Source: Streptomyces sp. NRRL WC-3605 (GTDB lineage Bacteria > Actinomycetota > Actinomycetes > Streptomycetales > Streptomycetaceae). Taken from it: 13,833 bases of DNA. This document shows, piece by piece, positions 6,919 through 12,429 of this stretch; position 1 is the stretch's first letter; each line of letters opens with the position of its first letter. The notes beneath the pieces are model-generated. The model saw nothing but the letters and a program-made list of their open reading frames with translations, was not told the DNA's origin and did no database searches. The stretch spans positions 1 through 13,833 of the forward strand of contig NZ_LLZN01000101.1 in NCBI RefSeq assembly GCF_001509795.1, read 5' to 3'. The position numbers were made by a program, and so were the translations under genes.

Positions 6919-7442
6919 TGGTCCAGGGCCTTTCCGGGGTGTTCCGGCGCGATGGGGTGCGGGGTGAGGTGTTTCTCGAAGGGCAGCGGGCCGATGGTCT
7001 CCGGGTCGGCCCGGGTGTCGAACAGCGGTGTGTAGCCCGTGGCGAGGTAGAGGCCGCGGGCTTCGGGCTGGCGGGGTCCGGTCGTCAGGTAGACGCGCCG
7101 GTATCCGCGTTCGCGGGCCTCGCGCTCCAGTTCGGCGACGACCCGGCGGGCGAGGCCGCGCCTGCGGTGCGCGGAGTGCGTCCAGATCCGCTTCAGTTCG
7201 GCGGTGTCCGGGCCGTGGCGGCGGAAGGCGCCGCCCGCGACGGGCTCGCCCCGCTCCAGGAGCAGCAGGAGCAGGCCGCCCCGGGCGGGGGTGAACTCCT
7301 CGTCGGGGTACCGGGAGATCTCGGCGTGCGCGTCCTTGCCGTAGCGCGTGGAGTACTCGTGGGCGAGTTCGCTGAGCAGGGGTCCGACCCGTGGGTCCGA
7401 GATCGGGACGTGGACGACGGTCAGTTCGGGAGCGGAGGTCAT
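6915..7442 (-). CDS. GNAT-family N-acetyltransferase
   Basis: This 175-aa protein has the GNAT fold. Beta-4 and the acetyl-CoA loop are A-E-L-K-R-I-W-T-H-S-A-H-R-R-R-G-L-A (81-98), giving the R-x-x-G-x/A pyrophosphate motif, followed by R-R-V-V-A-E-L-E. The C-terminal A-R-G-L-Y-L-A-T-G-Y-T-P-L is the usual last motif. The substrate cannot be read from sequence. It lies between a flavin monooxygenase and an amino-acid-type binding protein, with 4-nt overlaps on both sides (ATGA at 7439-7442 and GTGA at 6915-6918). Acetylation of an imported amino acid before oxidation is therefore a sensible idea: in Bacillus, N-acetylation of S-alkylcysteines precedes C-S cleavage. That link is inference; housekeeping or unrelated acetylation is possible. 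Confidence 0.85.
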   Translation of the reverse strand: MTSAPELTVVHVPISDPRVGPLLSELAHEYSTRYGKDAHAEISRYPDEEFTPARGGLLLLLLERGEPVAGGAFRRHGPDTAELKRIWTHSAHRRRGLARRVVAELEREARERGYRRVYLTTGPRQPEARGLYLATGYTPLFDTRADPETIGPLPFEKHLTPHPIAPEHPGKALDQ

Positions 7443-8566
7443 CCGGTCACCGCCGTCAGGGTGCGGGGGCCGCGGGCGGCGCGCTCGGCGTCGCGCTTGG
7501 CGACCTCCTCGCGGACGATCGGGATGACGTACCGGCCGAAGTCGATGGCGTCGTCGAGCAGGTCGTAGCCGCGCGCGGAGAGGATGCCGACGCCGAGGTC
7601 GTAGTAGTCGAGGAGTGCCTGCGCGACCGTCTCGGGCGTGCCGACCAGGGCGTTGGAGTTGCCCGCTCCCCCGGTGGCGGCGGCGGTCCGGGTCCACAGG
7701 GCGCGGTCGTAGCGCTCGCCGGCCTCGGCGATGGCGACGAGCCGCTGGGAGCCGGTGTTCTGGGGTGCCTCACCGCGGTGGTGACGGACGACTCCGGAGG
7801 CGCGGCGCTCGCGGATGGCGCCGACGGTGCGGTGCGCCTTCTCCCAGGCGAGTTCCTCGGTGGGCGCGATGATCGGGCGGAAGGCGACCTGGACGCGGGG
7901 GACGTCGGTGCGGCCCGCGGCCCGGGCGGCGGCCCTGACGTGCTCGATCTGCTCGGCGGTCTTCGCGAGGGGTTCGCCCCACAGGCAGTAGACGTCGGCC
8001 TCGGCGCCGCCGGCCGCGTACGCGGCCGGGGACGAACCGCCGAAGGAGACGCCGGGGCGGGGCTGCTGGACGGGGAACACGTCGCTGACGAAGTCGTGGA
8101 AGCGGTAGTGGTCGCCCTCGTGGTCGAAGGGTTCGCGGGTGGTCCAGATCTTCTTGACGATCCGGATGTACTCGCGGGTGCGGGCGTACCGCTCGTCCTT
8201 GGTGAGGGTGTCGCCCTCGCGGCCCTGCTCGTGGTCGTTGCCGCCGGTGATGAAGTGGACGGTGAGCCGGCCCTCGCTGATCTGGTCGAGGGTGGCGAAC
8301 GTCTTGGCGGCGAAGGTCGGGTAGGAGACGTTGGGCCGGTGGGCGAGGAGGATCTGCAGGCGCTCCAGGCGGCTCGCGATGAAGGCGGCGGCGGGCGCGG
8401 GGTCGGGCGACCCCGATCCGTAGGCGAACAGCACCCGGTCCCAGCCGTGCTCCTCGTGGGCGCGGGCGAGCCGGAGCGTGTAGTCCTTGTCGAACGCGGG
8501 GCCGGAGCGCGGTGTGGTTTCGGATCCGTCGTGGGTGGCGGCGATGCCGAGGAACTCGACGGGCAT
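7439..8566 (-). CDS. LLM-class flavin-dependent monooxygenase, SsuD-related but divergent active site
   Basis: This 375-aa luciferase-like monooxygenase uses reduced flavin from a partner. SsuD-family blocks are present: F-I-T-G-G-N-D-H-E-Q (105-114), D-E-R-Y-A-R-T-R-E-Y-I-R-I (124-136), V-S-F-G-G-S-S-P (173-180), Y-C-L-W-G-E-P-L (193-200) and N-A-L-V-G-T-P-E-T-V-A (305-315). Several SsuD active-site features are altered. The Cys segment is A-Y-G-S-G-S-P-D, the Arg/His strand is R-V-Q-V-A-F-R-P-I-I, and the S-G-Y-P-H-L-E-E segment reads S-A-R-G-Y-D-L-L. It therefore probably takes a different substrate from the window's canonical SsuD. Candidates are another sulfonate, a sulfone or an S-substituted N-acetylcysteine. 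It is the first full gene after a cysteine-type leader peptide and shares an ATGA overlap with the GNAT gene. GAAAGG lies 10 nt before the ATG. Confidence 0.88.
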   Translation of the reverse strand: MPVEFLGIAATHDGSETTPRSGPAFDKDYTLRLARAHEEHGWDRVLFAYGSGSPDPAPAAAFIASRLERLQILLAHRPNVSYPTFAAKTFATLDQISEGRLTVHFITGGNDHEQGREGDTLTKDERYARTREYIRIVKKIWTTREPFDHEGDHYRFHDFVSDVFPVQQPRPGVSFGGSSPAAYAAGGAEADVYCLWGEPLAKTAEQIEHVRAAARAAGRTDVPRVQVAFRPIIAPTEELAWEKAHRTVGAIRERRASGVVRHHRGEAPQNTGSQRLVAIAEAGERYDRALWTRTAAATGGAGNSNALVGTPETVAQALLDYYDLGVGILSARGYDLLDDAIDFGRYVIPIVREEVAKRDAERAARGPRTLTAVTG

Positions 8567-8786
8567 GGCAGGGGTGCCTTTCAGCGTGGGCGGCGGCCTG
8601 CGGGCATGCGGAACTGCCCTGCGGCGGCGCGCGGGTGAGGAGCCGTCAGGTCGACGGCGGGGGTTCGGGCGTGACGACGACGGAGTCGGTTCAGGAGGAG
8701 CTGCGGCAGCGCGCGTGAGAGGAGAGCTCGGCCCGCGACGGGGTCACCGAGGGAGGGAAGGGCCGGTCAGGCGGCCCGCTGCCGTG
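8567..8786 (-). other. 220-nt untranslated leader between leader peptide and LLM monooxygenase gene
   Basis: No open frame with a credible ribosome site is seen here. It holds the hairpin at 8760-8777 just after the leader-peptide stop. Nearer the gene, GGGCA/TGCCC forms a weak hairpin around 8609-8626. The length and position suit a regulated 5' leader in which translation of the peptide decides read-through. Confidence 0.45.
8760..8777 (-). terminator. Candidate attenuator hairpin after the leader-peptide stop
   Basis: In the leftward RNA, GGGCCG pairs with CGGCCC around a 6-base loop, and the following bases are TTCCCTCCCT. It starts about 10 nt after the leader stop codon, close enough for a ribosome stalled on the two terminal Cys codons to affect folding. 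The tract is pyrimidine-rich, not a true U-run, so Rho-dependent action is an alternative. Confidence 0.4.
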
Positions 8787-8864
8787 TCAGGCGCAACACG
8801 CCGCGGACCACACCCGACCGAAGTCGATGTGATCGCGCGTGACCAAGCGCTGCTGGGCAGTCAT
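8787..8864 (-). CDS. Short cysteine-ending leader peptide (HIDF...SAAC family)
   Basis: The 25-aa frame reads M-T-A-Q-Q-R-L-V-T-R-D-H-I-D-F-G-R-V-W-S-A-A-C-C-A. The core R-x-H-I-D-F-x-R-x-x-S-A-x-C matches the short peptides encoded ahead of sulfur-uptake and cysteine genes in Streptomyces, and is shared with the leader at 12194-12295 in this window. Two adjacent Cys codons lie one codon before the stop, ideal for sensing charged tRNA-Cys. No clear ribosome site precedes the ATG at 8864. A TTGACG at 8895-8900 with a weak CTCAAT 17 nt on would place transcription at about this ATG, so it may be leaderless. An in-frame ATG at 8873 would add three residues. It heads the long leftward sulfur unit. 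Existence likely; mechanism inferred. Confidence 0.75.
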   Translation of the reverse strand: MTAQQRLVTRDHIDFGRVWSAACCA

Positions 8865-8877
8865 GGGGACCATTGAG

Positions 8878-8900
8878 CAGTACGTCGTCCGGCCCGTCAA
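8878..8900 (-). promoter_or_regulatory. Weak promoter candidate for the leftward unit
   Basis: On the minus strand TTGACG (8895-8900) stands 17 nt ahead of CTCAAT. The -35 is good and the -10 poor. The predicted start falls at the leader ATG (8864). It faces away from the rightward promoter candidate at 8949-8979. Confidence 0.3.
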
Positions 8901-8948
8901 GCAGCGCCCGTATGCCGGACCGCCCCGGACCCGTGCGTCGCGGCCCTG

Positions 8949-8979
8949 TTGACAGGGCGACGTCAGGGGCACATACGAT
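8949..8979 (+). promoter_or_regulatory. Promoter candidate for the permease-FAD protein unit
   Basis: A consensus TTGACA (8949-8954) and TACGAT (8974-8979) are separated by 19 nt, slightly long for a vegetative actinobacterial promoter. It would give about 140 nt of 5' leader before the permease ATG. The gene-free divergent region is 8874-9127. I saw no copy of the 32-bp operator-like element in it and no second HIDF-type leader. Confidence 0.5.
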
Positions 8980-9060
8980 CGACGGCGGACCGGCTGTGCG
9001 CTGTGCGGCAGCCTCTCCGGCCGCGTTGAGGGACGCGGCGAGCGTGACGACACCGGACGA

Positions 9061-9087
9061 CCCCGGCACCCCGTGCGTGCCGCGGGG
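9061..9087 (+). other. GC-rich hairpin in the permease 5' leader
   Basis: CCCC-GGCAC (9061-9069) pairs with GTGCC (9077-9081) and GGGG (9084-9087), with a 2-base bulge and 7-base loop. It ends 40 nt before the permease ATG. It might hinder read-through or translation, but no T-run follows and no leader frame is seen with it. Confidence 0.35.
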
Positions 9088-9127
9088 TCACCCACGCCCG
9101 CGTTCCCTCCCCCCGGAGAGCCCTTCC

Positions 9128-10135
9128 ATGGTCACCTCGCCCGACGTCTCGTCCCTGCCCGTCACCAAGAGTCCCGGCACGTCCGGCCCTCCACCGGGCG
9201 CCGAACCCCGGATCGTGCCGCGCCGGCACACCGGCCGGTGGCTGACCGCCGCCTTCGCGCTGCTGCTGTTCGCGATGGTGGTGAACTCCGTCGTCCGCAA
9301 CGAGGCCTTCCAATGGGGCGTGGTGGGAAGGTACTTCACCACGACCGCCGTGCTCGACGGGCTGCTGTTGTCCCTGTGGCTGACCGCCGTGGTCATGGTG
9401 CTGGGCTTTGTGCTCGGGACCGTGCTCGCCGTGATGCGGCTGTCGGCGAACCCGGTGCTGCGCACGCTGAGCTGGGGCTATGTGTGGATCTTCCGGTCCA
9501 CGCCGCTGCTGGTGCAGCTGCTGTTCTGGTTCAACGTCGGCGCGCTCTACCCGACGCTCGGCCTCGGCATCCCCTTCGGCCCGCAGTTCGTCACCGTGAA
9601 GACGGTCAACCTGCTCGGTCCCACGCTCACCGCCGTCATCGGCCTGACCCTGCACGAGTCCGCGTACGCGGCCGAGGTGGTGCGCGGCGGCATCCTGTCC
9701 GTCGACGCCGGGCAGACGGAGGCCGCGCAGGCGCTCGGGCTGAGCAGGGGCCGTACCCTGCGGCGGATCGTCGTCCCGCAGGCGATGCGCTCGATCGTGC
9801 CGACCGCGGGGAACATGCTGATCGGCACCCTGAAGGGCACCAGCATCGTCAGTGTGCTCGCCGTGCACGACCTGCTGTACTCGGTGCAGTTGATCTACAA
9901 CCAGACGTACCAGATCATCCCGCTGCTCATGGTCGCCACGCTGTGGTACATCGCCGTCACGACGGTGCTCAGCGCCGGGCAGTTCTACGTCGAGCGGTAC
10001 TACGCGCGCGGCAACTCCCGCGCCCTGCCACCCACTCCGCTGCGACGGGCCCGGGACCAACTGCTTCTGCTGCGGCGCCGGCTGGGTACGGCGACCGCGT
10101 CCGACGCCCGTCCCGTGATCGGCGGTGACCGGTGA
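9128..10135 (+). CDS. ABC transporter permease, polar amino acid (HisM/GlnP) family
   Basis: This 335-aa inner-membrane permease has hydrophobic segments at about 38-56, 76-104, 124-141, 160-178, 225-250 and 262-284. The cytoplasmic coupling motif is T-E-A-A-Q-A-L-G-L-S-R-G-R-T-L-R-R-I-V-V-P-Q-A (197-219). Y-V-W-I-F-R-S-T-P-L-L-V-Q-L and H-E-S-A-Y-A-A-E-V-V-R-G-G-I are standard for amino-acid importers. One permease could homodimerise. The ATP-binding and binding-protein genes that match it are on the opposite strand at 5173-6918, an unusual split. GGAGAG lies 7 nt before the ATG at 9128. The frame runs open upstream to 8873, but that part has no ribosome site or homology and overlaps the promoter. 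The N-terminal 35 residues are Pro/Ser-rich and cytosolic. Its TGA overlaps the next gene's GTG. Confidence 0.92.
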   Translation: MVTSPDVSSLPVTKSPGTSGPPPGAEPRIVPRRHTGRWLTAAFALLLFAMVVNSVVRNEAFQWGVVGRYFTTTAVLDGLLLSLWLTAVVMVLGFVLGTVLAVMRLSANPVLRTLSWGYVWIFRSTPLLVQLLFWFNVGALYPTLGLGIPFGPQFVTVKTVNLLGPTLTAVIGLTLHESAYAAEVVRGGILSVDAGQTEAAQALGLSRGRTLRRIVVPQAMRSIVPTAGNMLIGTLKGTSIVSVLAVHDLLYSVQLIYNQTYQIIPLLMVATLWYIAVTTVLSAGQFYVERYYARGNSRALPPTPLRRARDQLLLLRRRLGTATASDARPVIGGDR

Positions 10136-12108
10136 GCGCGGACTCCTCCCCGCCGGTCCTGGTCGTCGTCGGCGCGGGACCCCGCGCGACGGGACTGCTG
10201 GAGCGCATCGCCGCCAACGCCCCCGAACTGTGGCGCGGGGACGACCGGTTGCACGTCCATCTGGTCGACCCGCACCCGCCGGGGCCGGGTCGTATCTGGC
10301 GCCAGGAGCAGTCCGCGCTGCTGCGGATGAACTCCATGGCGGAGGACGTGACCATGTTCACCGACGAGTCCTCCACCATCGAAGGCCCCGTGCGGCCGGG
10401 GCCCTCGCTCGCCGAGTGGGCCGCCCAGTTCTCGGGGCGGGGTCCGCGCCACGCGCCGTACGCCGAGCCCGCCGACCCGGACGTTCTGGCCGAGCTGCGG
10501 GGTCTGGCCGGCTCCGACTTCCCCACCCGGCGGGCCCAAAGCGCCTATCTGGAGTGGGTGTTCCGCCGGGTGCTGACCGAACTGCCGCCGGGGATCACCG
10601 TCGAGTGGCACCGGACGACCGCGACCGCCGTCACCGGTCCGCCCGACGGGCCGCAGGAGGTGCGTCTGGCCGGCCGCGCCGACCCGCTCGTCGCCGACCT
10701 CGTGGTGCTGGCGCAGGGCCATCTCGGCTCGGCACCGGACGCCGGGCACCGCGCGCACGCGGACTTCGCGCGTCGCCACGGTCTCTTCCATCTGCCGCCC
10801 GCGTTCTCCTCGGACGCCGACCTGTCCGCGCTGCGGCCAGGCGAGGACGTGATCCTGCGCGGCTTCGGCCTGGCGTTCGTGGACCTGGTGTCGCTGCTCA
10901 CCGAGGGCCGAGGGGGCGTCTTCCGCACCGGGGCCGACGGCCCGCTCACCTATGTGCCGTCCGGCCGTGAGCCGGTCCTGCACGTCGGGTCGCGCCGCGG
11001 GGTGCCGTACCACTCGAAGACGCGCTACCGGCTCCAGGGCCCCCGACCGCCGCTGCCCCGGCACTTCGGGCCCGAGGCCGTCGACGCGCTGCTCGCCGAG
11101 GGCCGCCCCCTGGAGCTGCGGCGCGACGTGTGGCCGCTGATGGCGAAGGAGATCGGGTTCGGCCACTACCACGAGCTGTTCCACGCCCATCCCGAGCGCA
11201 CGGCGCTGCCCTGGACGGAGTTCTCGGCCGCCTACGGCGAACTGGGCTGGTACGACGACGCCATGACCGCCCTCGTCGCACGGGCCGTGCCCGATCCCAC
11301 GGACCGGCTGGACTTCGAGGCGCTGGACCGCCCCCTGGACGGTCTGGCGTTCCCGACGGCCGAGGCGTTCCAGGAGCATCTGCGCGACCATGTGGCCGCC
11401 GACGTCGCCCGCCGCGAGGACCCGGCGTTCAGCGCCGACCTCGGGGCGTTCTACGCGCTGCTCTCGGTGTACGGGCAGTTGCCGCGTCTGGTCGCCGCCG
11501 GACGGCTGACCGCGCGCTCCCTCGCCACGGAGCTGGACGGCTGGTGGCACGGGTTCTTCAGCTTCCTGGCCTCGGGGCCGCCCGGCTTCCGGCTGCGGCA
11601 GCTGCTGGCCCTCTCGCGGGCCGGGATCGTCCGCTTCCTGGGCGCCGGCGTCTCGGTCGGCACGGACGAGGAGACCGGCACGTTCACGGCGTCCAGCCCC
11701 ACGGTGCCCGGTCATGCCGTCCACGCGAGCGCCCTGATCGAGGCGTATCTGCCGGGGCCCAGTCTGGAGCGGACCGAGGACCGGCTGCTGGGCGGGCTGT
11801 ACCGGGCGGGCGCGCTGACCGAGGAGGTCGTCTCCGACGCCGGGCACCGGCACCGCTCGGGCCTGCTGGCGGTCGTCCCCACGGATGGGCACGTCCTCGA
11901 CCCGTCCCTGGGCGGCCCGCACCCGCGCCGGATCGCGCTGGGCGCCCCGACCAACAGCCGTGCCGTCGCCGCGTTCGCCCGTCCCCGTACGGACGCCCCC
12001 GGTTTCCGGCAGAACGACGCCGTCGCGCGCGCTCTTCTGCGCGCCCTGCGCGCCGCCCCCGTGACCTGCGGCATCTCGAATGACGAGAAGGAAGTGTCCA
12101 TTATATGA
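10132..12108 (+). CDS. Large FAD/NAD(P)-binding protein of unknown function (NAD_binding_9 type)
   Basis: This 658-aa protein opens with the dinucleotide fold V-L-V-V-V-G-A-G-P-R-A-T-G (9-21). It then has G-P-G-R-I-W-R-Q-E-Q-S-x-L-L-R-M-N-S-M-A-E-D-V-T-M-F-T-D, the hallmark of the FAD/NAD(P)-binding domain family of Pfam PF13454. A later V-I-L-R-G-F-G-L-A-F-V-D-L (near 243-255) looks like a second nucleotide-binding segment. The C-terminal half has L-G-A-P-T-N-S-R-A-V-A-A-F-A-R-P and ends with a Cys-containing tail. No signal peptide or membrane segment is seen, so it is probably cytosolic. The reaction is not known to me; oxidation of an imported sulfur compound (for example N- or S-hydroxylation) fits the setting. 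The GTG at 10132 overlaps the permease stop in a GTGA, tying it to transport. The last codons are locally AT-rich. Confidence 0.85.
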   Translation: MSADSSPPVLVVVGAGPRATGLLERIAANAPELWRGDDRLHVHLVDPHPPGPGRIWRQEQSALLRMNSMAEDVTMFTDESSTIEGPVRPGPSLAEWAAQFSGRGPRHAPYAEPADPDVLAELRGLAGSDFPTRRAQSAYLEWVFRRVLTELPPGITVEWHRTTATAVTGPPDGPQEVRLAGRADPLVADLVVLAQGHLGSAPDAGHRAHADFARRHGLFHLPPAFSSDADLSALRPGEDVILRGFGLAFVDLVSLLTEGRGGVFRTGADGPLTYVPSGREPVLHVGSRRGVPYHSKTRYRLQGPRPPLPRHFGPEAVDALLAEGRPLELRRDVWPLMAKEIGFGHYHELFHAHPERTALPWTEFSAAYGELGWYDDAMTALVARAVPDPTDRLDFEALDRPLDGLAFPTAEAFQEHLRDHVAADVARREDPAFSADLGAFYALLSVYGQLPRLVAAGRLTARSLATELDGWWHGFFSFLASGPPGFRLRQLLALSRAGIVRFLGAGVSVGTDEETGTFTASSPTVPGHAVHASALIEAYLPGPSLERTEDRLLGGLYRAGALTEEVVSDAGHRHRSGLLAVVPTDGHVLDPSLGGPHPRRIALGAPTNSRAVAAFARPRTDAPGFRQNDAVARALLRALRAAPVTCGISNDEKEVSII

Positions 12109-12143
12109 AAAGCCTCTTGGGGTAGCGCCCACCTTCTGCCACG

Positions 12144-12175
12144 ATCCCCATCAACCAGGTAGGAAAACTATGGAT
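12144..12175. promoter_or_regulatory. 32-bp element, putative operator (site 2) ahead of the ssuA leader
   Basis: The left arm ATCCCCAT (12144-12151) and right arm CTATGGAT (12168-12175) are 16 bp apart, the same 8-16-8 geometry as site 1 at 1945-1976. Aligned without gaps, 20 of 32 bases agree, including an unbroken TAGGAA and the CTA-x-GGA of the right arm. The region 12109-12193 otherwise shows no gene and no clear terminator for the FAD-protein unit. The element ends 18 nt before the leader ATG and may cover a promoter: CTGCCA, 18 nt, TAGGAA is a weak candidate. Confidence 0.6.
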
Positions 12176-12193
12176 CTGCGGGGTGGGGTGGCC

Positions 12194-12295
12194 ATGAGCG
12201 CGCGTGACCACGCAGAGCTGTGCCGTCTGCTGCTGACCTCGCGCCGGCACATCGACTTCGCCCGCACGTCCAGCGCCATCTGTCGGGGCCGCTGA
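12194..12295 (+). CDS. Short leader peptide ahead of ssuA (HIDF...SAIC family)
   Basis: A 33-aa frame ends ...T-S-R-R-H-I-D-F-A-R-T-S-S-A-I-C-R-G-R. It shares R-x-H-I-D-F-x-R-x-x-S-A-x-C with the leader at 8787-8864; at DNA level CACATCGACTTCG is identical in both. Cys codons are at residues 10 and 30. The peptide lies 134 nt before ssuA, with two hairpins between. An in-frame ATG at 12170 sits inside the operator-like element and would add eight residues; I prefer 12194 but neither start has a strong ribosome site. Expected role: sensing cysteine supply to set ssu expression. It is inferred from position and family resemblance, not shown. Confidence 0.72.
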   Translation: MSARDHAELCRLLLTSRRHIDFARTSSAICRGR

Positions 12296-12336
12296 CGCCC
12301 GCGCGGGACCTGTCCGCACCATTCCTGGGTCACCCC

Positions 12337-12360
12337 CGCCGGCACCGTCCGTGCCCGGCG
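12337..12360 (+). other. First hairpin of the ssuA leader region
   Basis: CGCCGGCAC (12337-12345) pairs with GTGCCCGGCG (12351-12360) around CGTCC, with one bulged C. Its 3' end GGCG (12357-12360) can instead pair with CGCC (12364-12367), which touches the next stem. The two hairpins could therefore be alternatives, as expected in an attenuator. Confidence 0.45.
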
Positions 12361-12367
12361 CTCCGCC

Positions 12368-12390
12368 GCGGCGCGCGATGTGCGCGCCGC
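12368..12390 (+). terminator. Terminator-like hairpin immediately before ssuA
   Basis: GCGGCGCGC (12368-12376) and GCGCGCCGC (12382-12390) form a perfect 9-bp stem with loop GATGT, followed by CGCCCTTTCC. It lies between the leader peptide and the ssuA ribosome site, where an attenuator would be. The T-run is only three bases, so it may pause polymerase more than end transcription by itself. Confidence 0.5.
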
Positions 12391-12429
12391 CGCCCTTTCC
12401 TGCTCACTCATCCCTGAGAGGACACCTCC

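Noticed and set aside
3847..7035. Rightward open frame of 1062 codons
   Set aside because: It runs antisense through four well-identified genes and has the low-complexity composition of a GC-rich shadow frame.
7391..8638. Rightward open frame opposite the second LLM monooxygenase
   Set aside because: Shadow of the leftward gene; no ribosome site and no family resemblance.
8873..9127. N-terminal extension of the permease to an ATG at 8873
   Set aside because: The extension has no homology character, lacks a ribosome site and overlaps the candidate promoter; ATG 9128 has GGAGAG at good spacing.
10000..12132. Leftward 710-codon open frame opposite the FAD protein
   Set aside because: Antisense shadow rich in Gly/Arg/Gln; the plus-strand frame has the dinucleotide-binding signature.
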